Assembly (NCBI GenBank): GCA_028291505.1
Contig: JAQGHW010000436.1
Location: 1-36,475, forward strand
Length of the DNA stretch: 36,475 nt
Direction: 5' to 3'
Source: Rhodopila sp.
GTDB taxonomy: Bacteria; Pseudomonadota; Alphaproteobacteria; Acetobacterales; Acetobacteraceae
A model generated the notes under the pieces. The model was not told where the DNA came from and did not search any database. It saw nothing but the letters and a program-made list of their open reading frames with translations. Numbering within the stretch: the first letter of the stretch is position 1; each line of letters starts with the position of its first letter. A program made the position numbers and the translations under genes. Shown one piece after another: positions 8,788 to 18,702 of the stretch.

Positions 8788-9693
8788 TCAACGACCACGG
8801 GCCAGCGACCGGGCAAAACCAACATTCCATCGCCCATAGCCGGGCTGCACGTGTCCCAGTTTGTCGCGGATCAGACGATGGGCGTCCGCGAGGCGGTGGA
8901 ACGGGATCGAGGGGAACAGATGATGCTCGGCGTGGTATGGCATGTCCCACATCAGCAGCCGCACCGGCGCGCTGGTCAGCGTGGTTCGGGTGTTGGTCAG
9001 CCCGTTCCGGTCCTGCGAGCAGCCGGTATGTTCGGCCAGCAGATAGGCCCGCAACGGCGGCTGGCCAAGCAATTGCGGCCCGATCCAGAACAGCAGCGGC
9101 GTTGCCCAGCCGAACGCCAGCATCGAGATCAGGGAACCGCCCACCATCAAGACTATCATTGCCCGCCCGCTGCGAATGATCTTCGGCGCCGCTGCGGCCG
9201 AGACATAAGGATGCAAGCTCAGATCGCCCCGCAAGCAATCGGCGGCCACACGAAGCCTCAGGGTCCAAAACGGCACGCCCAGCACGCGCAGGAAGTAGCC
9301 ACCCACCGAGGTCGGAGGCGCCGCCCCCAGCTCCGGGTCCAGCTCGGGCACCTGGGTGTGGCGGTGATGCGCCAGATGATAGGCCGTGTAGAAATGCCAG
9401 TTCAGCAACGACGGGCAGGATGTCAGCCAACCGACGACCGCATTCGCGCAGCGTGATGCGAACGCGGTCTGATGCATGGTCTCATGCGCCGGCGCGAACA
9501 GCGCCACCTGCACCAGCCCCAGCACGAACACCGCCGGCAGCAGCGCCCAGCCGGAAGAAACCGCCACCAGCCACCCTGCCCCGACCAACAGCCCGCAATG
9601 AAGCCCCAGCCGCACGCCACCTCGCAGATCCGAGCGGCCTTGCAGCGCACGCAGTTCCTGATTGCTCAGCACACGGTCGGAGAGACCGGACAT
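8788..9693 (-). CDS. fatty acid desaturase family protein
   Basis: Three His boxes: HETMH, HLAHHRHT, YHAEHH, with hydrophobic segments. Start MSGLSDRVLSNQELRAL at 9693. Confidence 0.9.
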   Translation of the reverse strand: MSGLSDRVLSNQELRALQGRSDLRGGVRLGLHCGLLVGAGWLVAVSSGWALLPAVFVLGLVQVALFAPAHETMHQTAFASRCANAVVGWLTSCPSLLNWHFYTAYHLAHHRHTQVPELDPELGAAPPTSVGGYFLRVLGVPFWTLRLRVAADCLRGDLSLHPYVSAAAAPKIIRSGRAMIVLMVGGSLISMLAFGWATPLLFWIGPQLLGQPPLRAYLLAEHTGCSQDRNGLTNTRTTLTSAPVRLLMWDMPYHAEHHLFPSIPFHRLADAHRLIRDKLGHVQPGYGRWNVGFARSLARGR

Positions 9694-9788
9694 TCGCCAC
9701 CTCCTGCACGACGGTTTGGCACAGACACATCCCGAGCGGGATCCAGGCAATCACGGACTGCGAGAATGCAAACCTCGCGCCACAGACC

Positions 9789-11336
9789 CTACTGTGCGGA
9801 CAATAGCCCGACGGTGCGGTCCAGATCGCGATGCTGCAGCAGGAACCGTGGCAGGCTGGCTTCCGCTTCCCTTTGCCTTGCCCCATTCCCCCCATCCCAG
9901 TCCACCACGGGCGTCACCGTCATGACCATAGGGGTGAAGCGCGATCCGAACAGGCTATTCATCGCCATCCTGGCGCGCATCACCAGCCCCGGCCGTACCG
10001 GCTTGCCGTCCACCCACATCGACACACCAATCGCGAATGCCGGGTCATCGGACAACATGATCCGCCACGGACTCCCGGTTTCGAGCCAATTTTCCTGCAA
10101 CCCTTCGGTCTGCGCCCGCACCACGAGCCGCCGCCGTGCGGCCATCAGCGGCCCGGCGGTGATCCGGGGCGAAAACGCCTCCCAGCTGATGTCCATGTCC
10201 ACACCGCCGCAGGCCACTCGTTCGGAATTCACGCGGGACGTGCCAGGCTCGGTCGAGTCGGTGACCCGGACGACGCAATCCGCTCCCATATCGATAGACG
10301 CCGGTACCGGCGGTTGGATTGCTGTTGCCATCGTCAGCCCCGCCGCCACTGTCGGGCTGATCGCCGCCACAACGACCATTCCCAGGGCAATGGCCAGCAC
10401 CCCGCGCATCGAAACTGGCAATCTCACCGGATCATCCGGCGGCGTCGCCGAACGCGTTGAGATCTCATCCTGCCGGAATGGCAGCCCCAGCGCGATCAAC
10501 ATCAGGATGACGATCGAGAAGAATATCCAGCCGTAGATAATGTGGTCGGCCGCCGCCGCCTGGGCACTTCCCAACAGGTACCCGAGATAGACGATGCCGA
10601 GACCGCGGAAGCCGTTGGCGATGATCGGCACGATGATGGAGACCAGCATGAACAGGCCACGCCGCATCGGACTGCGATACATCATCAACGCATAAAGGCA
10701 GCCAAAGGCGACGGACGCGATCAGGAACCGCAGCCCGGCGCAGGCCTCGGCGACGTAGAACGTGCCCTGGGGGATCTCGATGATGTAGCCGTCGATGTAT
10801 GCGGCGACACCCAGCATTTCGAGCCCGCGGCGGATGAACCACGTGGTGATGTCCTGCAGGCCCGGGGTCAGGAATTCGCCGAACGGAACGAGGAAATACA
10901 GATACAGCAGCGGCCCGGCCATGGCCCACCACAGACGCTTGCCCAGAACGGCGAGAAACAGCAGCTCCACGAAGCTGATGGCGACAAGCTGGCGGCCTTC
11001 CATGATGCCCAGCCGCTCCGACACCAGCCAGACCAACGCCAGCGGCAACCCCAGCAGAACCGCGCCTGGCATCGGACGCGGCGGGATACCAACCAGATCG
11101 AGCCGGCGATCCCACAACAAATACAGCGCGATCGGGATGACCAGGAAACAATGGTTGTAGGCGGTGGAAGCGTCCCAGGTCTGAACCGCGGCCACGACCT
11201 CCCGATTGAACAACCCACCGAGCAGCAGCATGCCCAGCGCGAGAGGCAGCCCGACGCGGCGCCATTCCAGGGCAGCGACGATGATGCCCTTTTTTGGTTC
11301 GGCCAGCCTGGCATCGTCCACCGTCGGGGCGTTCAT
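9789..11336 (-). CDS. xrtA: exosortase A (XrtA) with C-terminal EpsI-like domain
   Basis: Catalytic-type Cys/Arg/His context: AEACAGLRFLIASVAFGCLYA, IIANGFRGLGIVYLGYL, DHIIYGWIFF. A soluble C-terminal segment follows the TM core. 515 aa. Confidence 0.93.
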   Translation of the reverse strand: MNAPTVDDARLAEPKKGIIVAALEWRRVGLPLALGMLLLGGLFNREVVAAVQTWDASTAYNHCFLVIPIALYLLWDRRLDLVGIPPRPMPGAVLLGLPLALVWLVSERLGIMEGRQLVAISFVELLFLAVLGKRLWWAMAGPLLYLYFLVPFGEFLTPGLQDITTWFIRRGLEMLGVAAYIDGYIIEIPQGTFYVAEACAGLRFLIASVAFGCLYALMMYRSPMRRGLFMLVSIIVPIIANGFRGLGIVYLGYLLGSAQAAAADHIIYGWIFFSIVILMLIALGLPFRQDEISTRSATPPDDPVRLPVSMRGVLAIALGMVVVAAISPTVAAGLTMATAIQPPVPASIDMGADCVVRVTDSTEPGTSRVNSERVACGGVDMDISWEAFSPRITAGPLMAARRRLVVRAQTEGLQENWLETGSPWRIMLSDDPAFAIGVSMWVDGKPVRPGLVMRARMAMNSLFGSRFTPMVMTVTPVVDWDGGNGARQREAEASLPRFLLQHRDLDRTVGLLSAQ

Positions 11337-11393
11337 GAGGCGGGGCTTCCAATTCGGTTACACCAGGCGGAGCGGCAAACCATCGGCCGACCC

Positions 11394-12629
11394 CTACACT
11401 GTTTCGGTCAGGCGAGGCGACCGCGCCGGCCGCAGGATATCGTCGAACCGGCGCAGGGTCCCATCCCAGTCATAGTCGCGGACGATTCGAAGCCGCGCCG
11501 CGGCACCGATGGTGATCCCCTCTGGTGCCCCGGGTGCGGCCGCCATGCGGCAGCAGGCGGCGGCGAAGGCTTCGGCGGTGTCGGCGAGAATCGTTTCTGT
11601 GGCCGGGTCGGCCTCGATACCCTCCAGCGCACCGGACGTCAGCACCACGGGGCGCGCCATCGCCATCGCCTCCAGCACCTTGTTCTGGATGCCACGGGCG
11701 ATGCGCATGGGTGCGACGCTGGCGGTCGCGTGGGCGATATAGGGACGCACATCGGGCACCCGGCCGGTGACAAAAACACCGTCGAGGCGCGCCAGCTTCA
11801 GCACCGCCTGGTTCGGGTTGCTGCCGACGATATGGAACTGGGCCGCGGGCACGCTACGCCGGATCAGCGGCAGAATATCCGCGGCAAACCAGACCACCGC
11901 GTCGGCGTTGGGCGGATAATCCATCGTGCCGGTGAACACGTAGTTTGCCCGCGTCGTGTCATAGACCGGAGCAAAGCCGAGCGCCGGGTCGAAATAGCGA
12001 TGATCCACCCCGTTGCTGACGCCGCGAATACGCGTGGCGCAGTCCGGATGCTGGCTGGCGAACAAACCGGCCTCGGCATCGGAGACGAAAACGGAAAGGT
12101 CGCATTCGCGCGCGATCCGACGTTCCAGTTCGGCGATCTTCCGCCACTCCCGCCGATAGACGAAGCGCATCGGACCCTTCGTTGCTTCCGCGAACGCCCG
12201 CCATTTTTCCGAATCGATGTCCACCAGATCGACCACCCGCGTGCCGCTCGCCGGCAGGTCCATGATGTACGGCGCCATGTTCGACGAATACACGAACATC
12301 ACCGCCGGCCGAACCGTTTCGACCACGCCGCGCACCCAATGGGCCAGGCCGCGATCGCGAAAATAACTCACGCTGAGGGCTTCCCCGGTCAGCAGCCCGC
12401 GCAGGGAGGTCATCCGGCCAAGCCGCCGACTCACGCGCGCGACATGAATATCGCGACATATCCCACGCAGCGTATCGACGTAGGGAAGGTCATCCGGATC
12501 GTCGATCAGGCAGCCCAGATGAATGTCGTACCATTGAGCGAGGTATTTCAGGTCATGAAACGCCCGGATCTTTTCACCCTTGGTCGGTGGATAGGGCAGA
12601 CGCTGGGCCAGAAACAACAGATCAGGCAT
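11394..12629 (-). CDS. XrtA/PEP-CTERM system glycosyltransferase (TIGR03087-like)
   Basis: MPDLLFLAQRLPYPPTKGEKIRAFHDLKYLAQWYDIHLGCLIDDPDD..., VFTGTMDYPPNADAVVWFA, IQNKVLEAMAMARPVVLT. Confidence 0.9.
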   Translation of the reverse strand: MPDLLFLAQRLPYPPTKGEKIRAFHDLKYLAQWYDIHLGCLIDDPDDLPYVDTLRGICRDIHVARVSRRLGRMTSLRGLLTGEALSVSYFRDRGLAHWVRGVVETVRPAVMFVYSSNMAPYIMDLPASGTRVVDLVDIDSEKWRAFAEATKGPMRFVYRREWRKIAELERRIARECDLSVFVSDAEAGLFASQHPDCATRIRGVSNGVDHRYFDPALGFAPVYDTTRANYVFTGTMDYPPNADAVVWFAADILPLIRRSVPAAQFHIVGSNPNQAVLKLARLDGVFVTGRVPDVRPYIAHATASVAPMRIARGIQNKVLEAMAMARPVVLTSGALEGIEADPATETILADTAEAFAAACCRMAAAPGAPEGITIGAAARLRIVRDYDWDGTLRRFDDILRPARSPRLTETV

Positions 12630-12695
12630 CGCCGCCTGCCCGGGTTCGAGGACCAGTCCGCACCAACGCAGCCGACTGCCAGGAGGACCGCATCG

Positions 12696-13739
12696 CTAGC
12701 CTACCCCACGGACGATGAACGGCCCCAGCACGTTCGCCACCGGCAACGGCAGGCGCTTCCAGGCCGCTATGAACATCCGGTATTTCGGGTTGAGCGGATT
12801 GAGCTCCGGAATCGTCTCACCCGGTTTCAATCGAAACCGGTATCGCAATTTCTCCGGCTCGAACCCCCAGTTGTGCTTGAACGCGAATGATCCCGTCCCG
12901 ATCTTGCTCCGGCCGAAATCGAACAACCGGAAGCCACGATCTGCCGCACGCCGCATCGTCTCCCAATACAGGAAATCGTTGCCGGCCCGACCGCGCGCCG
13001 CCGCCGAACCGCCACCGTAATAAGGCAGCACTTCGTCCCGAAAATAAAAATTCATCACCGAGGCGATCGGCGCCTCCTGATCCATGATCGTCACGATATC
13101 CACCGCATCCCCGAACACGTCCAGCAGGATCTGGAAATATCGCCGGGAGAACACCGGGGTCCCCAGGTTCCGCACACTCTCCGCATAGATCCGGTGCAGC
13201 ACAGCCACATCGCGACTCGCGGTGGAGGAAAGCCCGTTCTGGATCCCCTTGCGCACCATCGCCCGCTGCTTGCGCGGGATCGCCTTCATGTTGCGCTCAT
13301 GATCGGCTTCAAACCGCTTTCGGAATGTCACGTACAGGTCCGGCCGCTCGATCCACCCCGTCGCCGCCTCGGTTTCAACCGGTCCCAGATGCCGGAATTC
13401 CAGTGCGCTGGCCCCGGTTCTTGCCAACAGCGCCTCGGCGTGCGCGACCAGGGCCGCCTCGCTTTCCGCATCGACTGCCAACGGGCCGCCATACACGCAG
13501 AACGGGTTGGAGATCAGCGTGTCACCGAACAGCAACGTCTTGACCCGAGCGAGCGGCAGGATGCCGGTGATGGCGCCGTCCCGTTCGGTGAAGCTGTAAT
13601 GCGTGGCATGGCCGAATGCCGTCTCGATCACCTTCGCCCAACCGGCGCGGTGAAAGAACGTACCGGCCGGCATCGTTTCTACGAAGCGATCCCAGGCCGC
13701 CTCACCGGCGCTGTCCAGCGGACGCACAACGACTGACAT
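12696..13739 (-). CDS. FemAB-family XrtA/PEP-CTERM-associated protein (TIGR03019-like)
   Basis: FFHRAGWAKVIETAFGH, ALEFRHLGPV, RNMKAIPRKQRAMVRKGIQNGL, RAGNDFLYWETMRRAADRGFRLFDFGRSKIGTGSFAFKHNWGFEPEKLRYRF. Confidence 0.92.
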   Translation of the reverse strand: MSVVVRPLDSAGEAAWDRFVETMPAGTFFHRAGWAKVIETAFGHATHYSFTERDGAITGILPLARVKTLLFGDTLISNPFCVYGGPLAVDAESEAALVAHAEALLARTGASALEFRHLGPVETEAATGWIERPDLYVTFRKRFEADHERNMKAIPRKQRAMVRKGIQNGLSSTASRDVAVLHRIYAESVRNLGTPVFSRRYFQILLDVFGDAVDIVTIMDQEAPIASVMNFYFRDEVLPYYGGGSAAARGRAGNDFLYWETMRRAADRGFRLFDFGRSKIGTGSFAFKHNWGFEPEKLRYRFRLKPGETIPELNPLNPKYRMFIAAWKRLPLPVANVLGPFIVRGVG

Positions 13740-13744
13740 CCCGC

Positions 13745-14617
13745 TCAGCCCACGACCGCTTCAGCGAGGACCGGCGCGTAGACCCGATCCATCCGGTCCC
13801 AGGCGAAATCCCGCAGCAGATCATCAAGGTCGCCGGCCATCCGCGACAGGTTGGTGTAGTGCCGCAGCCGAGACTTCCAGCCGGCATTGGCGATACGCGG
13901 CTGCTCCGCATCGATCTCCCACGGATGGAAATAGAAGATGCCCGGCTGCTGGTCATGCCGGTTCACCCGCCGGAGACCCGCCCGGTACAGCGCCGTCGGC
14001 AGCAAGCGAAAATAGCCGCCCCCCGAACATGGCCAGTTGCGACCTACCAGGCGTACCGTCGTCATCGGAATCTCCATCACCCCATCAGCCTCCGGACGGA
14101 ACGGCACACGCGGCGCGCCCGGCATACCATACAGGTCGTGATGGATCGGGTTGATGCTGGAACTGTAGCTGTAACCTTCCTGTCGCAGGACAGGGAACGC
14201 CCACATATTGCGCGCACCGATCGAGAACGTCGCCGCACGATAGCCTGTCACCTTCACCCCGCCGATATCCTGCAGCAACGCCCGCGTGCGGCGTATGTCG
14301 GCGCGAAAAGTCTCGGGGTCCTGCGCATCGACCCGCGTGTGATCCCAGCCGTGGCTCGCCAGTTCGTGCCCGTCCGCGACGATGCGGCGGATCAGGGCGG
14401 GAAACCGCTCCGCCACCCAACCCAGGGTGAAGAACGTCGCCTTCACGCCATGCAAGTCGAACTGATCCAGGATCCGGTTGGTGTTCAGATCGACCCGGCG
14501 GGGAAACGCATCCCAGTCCTTTCGATCGATGCAATGCGCGAACGCCTGGACCTGGAAATAGTCCTCCACATCCACCGTCATGGCGTTACGGACGCCCTCG
14601 TCGCGGCATATGGTCAT
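13745..14617 (-). CDS. XrtA system polysaccharide deacetylase (TIGR03006/DUF3473-like)
   Basis: Start MTICRDEGVRNAMTVDVEDYFQVQAF at 14617, ATGA overlap with the upstream ATPase. KATFFTLGWVAERFP, ELASHGWDHTRV, FYFHPWEID. The ORF-track start at 15055 is over-extended. Confidence 0.93.
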   Translation of the reverse strand: MTICRDEGVRNAMTVDVEDYFQVQAFAHCIDRKDWDAFPRRVDLNTNRILDQFDLHGVKATFFTLGWVAERFPALIRRIVADGHELASHGWDHTRVDAQDPETFRADIRRTRALLQDIGGVKVTGYRAATFSIGARNMWAFPVLRQEGYSYSSSINPIHHDLYGMPGAPRVPFRPEADGVMEIPMTTVRLVGRNWPCSGGGYFRLLPTALYRAGLRRVNRHDQQPGIFYFHPWEIDAEQPRIANAGWKSRLRHYTNLSRMAGDLDDLLRDFAWDRMDRVYAPVLAEAVVG

Positions 14618-15582
14618 ATCCGCCCCGTCACGTTGGCTTCCAGCAAATCCATGACCCTCTTGAACACTTGCTCGTGGCGCAAAGCGTGACGTTCGAGTTG
14701 CTCGATCCGCCGCACCAGGTCCTGCTGATCCTTGGCTGCCGGCGGCATGACCGGTTGCAGCCCTGCCCCTAGGTCGCGGTTCAGTTCCTCGGCGGTATCG
14801 TCGACCATGCCGGCGCTGATCGTGTGGGTTTCCTCCAAAGCGCCAAACAGCAGCACGCGGGAACAGAGCGTGTTGATGCGCCGCGGAATTCCGCCCGTGT
14901 GCCGGTGCACGGCGGCAAAGGCGGTCGCCTCCCACACCGGATCGCCGTGCCATTCGACGGTTCGCAGCCGATGCTCGATGTAGCCGCGCGTCTCTTCCTC
15001 GGTCATCGGCCCCAGGTGGTAGGAGGCGAGGACTCGCTGGCGAAGCTGCTCCCAATCCTGGCTGGCCAGGATTGGACGGAACTGCGGCTGGCCCAGCAGG
15101 ATCGTCTGTACCGATGCCTTGCCGTCCACCGTGATGTTGGACAGCATCCGGAGTTCTTCCATCGCCGCCAGCGACAGGTTCTGCACCTCATCGATCACCA
15201 GCAGGCAGCGTCGCCCCTGCTTGCGCTGGTCGCGCACCATATGCTCGAACCGGCGCAATAACGTGGACTTTTCAGTGCCCGGCGTGTCGCCCAATCCAAA
15301 ATTGGCCATCGCCAGCCGCAGCAGGTCGTCGCCCGACACCTGCGTCGTTACCACGCGCGCAATGACATAGGTGTTGCGATCGAGCTGCGACCAAAGCTGT
15401 TCGGTCAAGGTCGTCTTGCCGGCCCCCACCTCCCCGGTGATGACGATGAAGCCCTCCTGCTGGGACAGCCCATACACCAGGTGCGCGATCGCGCGGCTGT
15501 GCCCGCTCGATCCGAAGAAGAAGCGGGTGTCGGGCGTCAGCAGGAAGGGCAGACCGGACAGGTTGTAGAATTTATCGAACAT
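14614..15582 (-). CDS. XrtA/PEP-CTERM-associated ATPase (TIGR03015-like)
   Basis: MFDKFYNLSGLPFLLTPDTRFFFGSSGHSRAIAHLVYGLSQQEGFIVITGEVGAGKTTL (Walker A); CLLVIDEVQNLS (Walker B). Confidence 0.94.
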   Translation of the reverse strand: MFDKFYNLSGLPFLLTPDTRFFFGSSGHSRAIAHLVYGLSQQEGFIVITGEVGAGKTTLTEQLWSQLDRNTYVIARVVTTQVSGDDLLRLAMANFGLGDTPGTEKSTLLRRFEHMVRDQRKQGRRCLLVIDEVQNLSLAAMEELRMLSNITVDGKASVQTILLGQPQFRPILASQDWEQLRQRVLASYHLGPMTEEETRGYIEHRLRTVEWHGDPVWEATAFAAVHRHTGGIPRRINTLCSRVLLFGALEETHTISAGMVDDTAEELNRDLGAGLQPVMPPAAKDQQDLVRRIEQLERHALRHEQVFKRVMDLLEANVTGRI

Positions 15583-15591
15583 GATTTGCGA

Positions 15592-17406
15592 TCAGAAACG
15601 CTTCGAGATGCCGAGGATGACGATGTTCTGGTAGATGTCGAAGTCCGAAACGGCGGATTGCCGTTCGAAGAATGAATACTGCAAGCTGACGCTGACCGTA
15701 TTGGAAATCTGCCGCTGCCACACCAGGCTGGCCGCAATGGACGTGTTATTGCCCGGATTGGTCGCCGAGACGGCCCCGGTGCTCTGATCCTGGATCGCGT
15801 AGGAGATCGCGGCACTCACCGTCATATCGGGGCGCATCTGGTGCAGCCAGCTGACGCTGGCGGTCTTGGTTTCCGAACTGGCGGTGTTGGCGCCCCCGGT
15901 GCTGGTCTGCTGCGCCATCAGCAGGTTGATCGAGATGATGTCGCGATCCAGCGAGGTCGTGCTTCCCACCGCCAGTGTCGTGGTGCGGAAAACCCCGTCC
16001 TGCACGGCCAGCGCGTTGGTGGCGGCAAACAACTGCGACCCGCCGGTCTGTCCATTGACCAGCGTGCCGGTCCCATTCGTGCCGGCCAGATTGAGCTGGT
16101 TCTGTACGTATTCAAGCTGGGTGCCCAACGTGCTGCCATAGCTGACCGTCAGCTGGGTACGCGGGGTCACGGCATAATGGCCGTTGACGGTAAGCGAATT
16201 GAAGCCGTTCTGGTGGCCATAGCTGACCGTCAGCGAGCTGTCGGCGTTGGGTATCCAGGTCGCACCCAGGCTCCAGATCAGGTCATGGATCGATGTCGGG
16301 GTGGTACTGCTAGAATAAGTGATATCCTCATGACCAATCGACGTGAAAACGGTCAGGTCTCGCGTCAGTGCGTAGTTCACCTGGTCGGCCACGGTCGCGC
16401 GCCTGGAGGTTAGCGGGCCGGAGGGCCCGGGGACCCCTCCCACCCCGATTGCTCCGTTGCCGTCCGTCGTGGTCTGGCCCTGGATCAGGTCGACATCAAG
16501 ACTGTCCTGAAAAAAATTCATGAACTCGCCGGTGGCGAAATGAGCGTACTCTTCGTTCGATATCAGGGTCTGCCCGTTCACGCTTCCGCTCGGAATGGGG
16601 GACGAGACAAAACCGGACAACTGGTCGGTCCGTGTGACACTGAACGAGTCCCCTACTTTGCCTGTCCCCCAGTCACTGAAATGCTGCAGCAGATACGGCG
16701 ATATGCTGAAGCTTGTGGTCTGTACCTCGTTGTCCTTGTTAAGACCCTGGCCGTTGCCGGCCAGCGTCGGGGTCACTGTCTGCGCCGTGGCGGCGGTTCC
16801 GGCTGGTGCGCCGAGAGCACCTTGCCCCCCCAAGCCGCCATAAAGGCTGTGCACACCCGCCAGCGCCCGCACATCGACATAAGCCAGATCGGGCACCAGC
16901 GTGACGCTGGCGAGCCCGTTCATCTGATAGGTCAACGCATTCAGGTCGGCGGTGCGCGCATACAGGGCCAACGTCGGGGCAAAGTCGAACGTCATCTGCA
17001 CACGCGGCAAGTCGCCGGCCAGGCTGAAGCCGGGCGAGACAAAGCTTACCAGGTCCGCCCGTCGCGGGCTGTGCTGCTGCAGCACATTGTCGGTGAGCTC
17101 TTCCTGCCAGTCGACCCGCGGCACGAAGGTCCAACCGCCGCCGACCGGCGCGCCCAACCCGTTGACGAGCTGCAACTGATGCTGCAGGTCCTGCGCGTCC
17201 GGCGCCGCCAGTTCGGTGCCTTGCGGCACCTGGTCGAAATTGGTCGCGTCGAGCAGTGGGAACGCCGCCGCGCCAACCGTTCGCGCCAGCAGCAGCACCG
17301 CCGCCAGGCCCGATACCCGAAACGCCAGAGCCCGCGTCCCGACGACCCGCGGGCCACCCCGACATGGCGGATGGGCCTGGCCCGCGATCATCGAACGATC
17401 AACCAT
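15592..17406 (-). CDS. XrtA/PEP-CTERM-associated outer-membrane beta-barrel protein (TIGR03016-like)
   Basis: Signal-like N-terminus, alternating aromatic/hydrophobic strands (LTVSYGHQNGFNSLTVNGHYAVTPRTQLTVSYGSTLGTQ...), C-terminal NIVILGISKRF. Syntenic position next to the ATPase. Confidence 0.87.
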   Translation of the reverse strand: MVDRSMIAGQAHPPCRGGPRVVGTRALAFRVSGLAAVLLLARTVGAAAFPLLDATNFDQVPQGTELAAPDAQDLQHQLQLVNGLGAPVGGGWTFVPRVDWQEELTDNVLQQHSPRRADLVSFVSPGFSLAGDLPRVQMTFDFAPTLALYARTADLNALTYQMNGLASVTLVPDLAYVDVRALAGVHSLYGGLGGQGALGAPAGTAATAQTVTPTLAGNGQGLNKDNEVQTTSFSISPYLLQHFSDWGTGKVGDSFSVTRTDQLSGFVSSPIPSGSVNGQTLISNEEYAHFATGEFMNFFQDSLDVDLIQGQTTTDGNGAIGVGGVPGPSGPLTSRRATVADQVNYALTRDLTVFTSIGHEDITYSSSTTPTSIHDLIWSLGATWIPNADSSLTVSYGHQNGFNSLTVNGHYAVTPRTQLTVSYGSTLGTQLEYVQNQLNLAGTNGTGTLVNGQTGGSQLFAATNALAVQDGVFRTTTLAVGSTTSLDRDIISINLLMAQQTSTGGANTASSETKTASVSWLHQMRPDMTVSAAISYAIQDQSTGAVSATNPGNNTSIAASLVWQRQISNTVSVSLQYSFFERQSAVSDFDIYQNIVILGISKRF

Positions 17407-17427
17407 CCCGTTGTCGCGGGGTTCGGT

Positions 17428-18702
17428 TCAGGAGGAGTAGTACGACGAATAAGCGCCGAACGTGTAGCGCGACGAGATCTGCTGCTTGTTCAGGACCATC
17501 GTGATGGTCGGACACGCCTGGATCAGGTCCAGCGACGCCTCGATCTCATCGCGCTGGGTCCGGTCCGCCTCCACCACGAAAAGGATCTGCCCCACCACCT
17601 GCGACAGAACCGCCGGGTCGGAGGTAGACAGGCAGGGCGGCGCGTCCAGGATCAACAGCCGATCCGCATACCGGCGGCCCAGGCTCTGGATCAGCCGCGT
17701 CATTTCCTTGGTCGAAAACAGCTCGGCACTACGCTCGCGTTCACGCCCCACGGGCAGGATCGACAAGCGCTCGATCGGCGTCTTCACGATTAACGGCGAC
17801 GGGTCGAGCTTGGGATTCGCCGCCAGGTCGAGCAACCCGCGCGCCTGCGCCAGACCCAGGCTGTAACAGATCGAATCCCGCTTTGAATCCGCATCGACCA
17901 GCAGCACGTGGTGGTCGCCCTGGCGCGCGATGCTGCCCGACAGGTTGGTGGCCATGAAGCTCTTGCCTTCGCCCGGCCTGGCGCTGGTGACCAGCAGCAG
18001 GTTGGAGAAGCCGGGTTCCGCGCCCGGACCAAAGGCCGAGCGGATGATCTGACGCTGCACCAGCCGGAATTCCTCCGAGATGCGGGTGCGGGTGCGCGAC
18101 CAATCGACCATGCCGGCGCGCTCAAGGGACACCGCGTCAATCGATGCTGGCCCCTGCAGCAGCCCAGCCGCGGGATCGGCCAATCCACCGCGCTGACCGA
18201 ACGGCGGCTGTGCCGCGGGGGGAACGTCCGCTGGGCGGTCAAGCACCGCGGCTTGCCCAGTCATCGGCCCAAAATCCCGTTGTTGCCCGAGGATTGCCGG
18301 CGATGCCAGAGGCGAGGCGTCAGGACCCGGGTCATCACCTGCCTGCGGCAAAGCGATGACGTCAGGCGGTTCTTTCCCGCTCGGGGAAGCACCCGCGCTC
18401 GGCGCGACCAGCGGCGAGGCAACCAGTCCGTTACGGAGGACCGGTGGAACCGGCCTCGCCAATGACGGCGGCGGGGCGAACAGCGACGATCGCTGAGCCG
18501 GCCCGGCGACCGGCGAAAGCGTCACCGTGGCAGCACCGTTGCTCGCCGCTTCCGCCGTCGCCTGATCAGAACTCGGTCCATCGGCCGCTGATTCGCCGCC
18601 GGGCTGTCGCAGGAGTTGAGCCGCTGACTCATCCAGAGCGCCGGACCGCAGTAAACGTTCGGCTACCCGTTCGACGAGATGGGACGCCTTCGGTATCAGC
18701 AT
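17428..18702 (-). CDS. XrtA-associated tyrosine autokinase (BY-kinase, TIGR03018-like)
   Basis: Walker A SARPGEGKSFMATNLSGSIA, Walker A' HHVLLVDADSK, Walker B RLLILDAPP, Tyr-rich tail SSRYTFGAYSSYYSS. Likely start MLIPKASHLVERVAERLL at 18702. Confidence 0.91.
   Translation of the reverse strand: MLIPKASHLVERVAERLLRSGALDESAAQLLRQPGGESAADGPSSDQATAEAASNGAATVTLSPVAGPAQRSSLFAPPPSLARPVPPVLRNGLVASPLVAPSAGASPSGKEPPDVIALPQAGDDPGPDASPLASPAILGQQRDFGPMTGQAAVLDRPADVPPAAQPPFGQRGGLADPAAGLLQGPASIDAVSLERAGMVDWSRTRTRISEEFRLVQRQIIRSAFGPGAEPGFSNLLLVTSARPGEGKSFMATNLSGSIARQGDHHVLLVDADSKRDSICYSLGLAQARGLLDLAANPKLDPSPLIVKTPIERLSILPVGRERERSAELFSTKEMTRLIQSLGRRYADRLLILDAPPCLSTSDPAVLSQVVGQILFVVEADRTQRDEIEASLDLIQACPTITMVLNKQQISSRYTFGAYSSYYSS

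Noticed and set aside
10542-12890. 782-aa plus-strand ORF opposite xrtA, the TIGR03087-like GT and the FemAB gene
   Set aside because: Low-complexity His/Arg/Gln/Pro-rich translation antisense to three recognisable genes; a high-GC shadow ORF.
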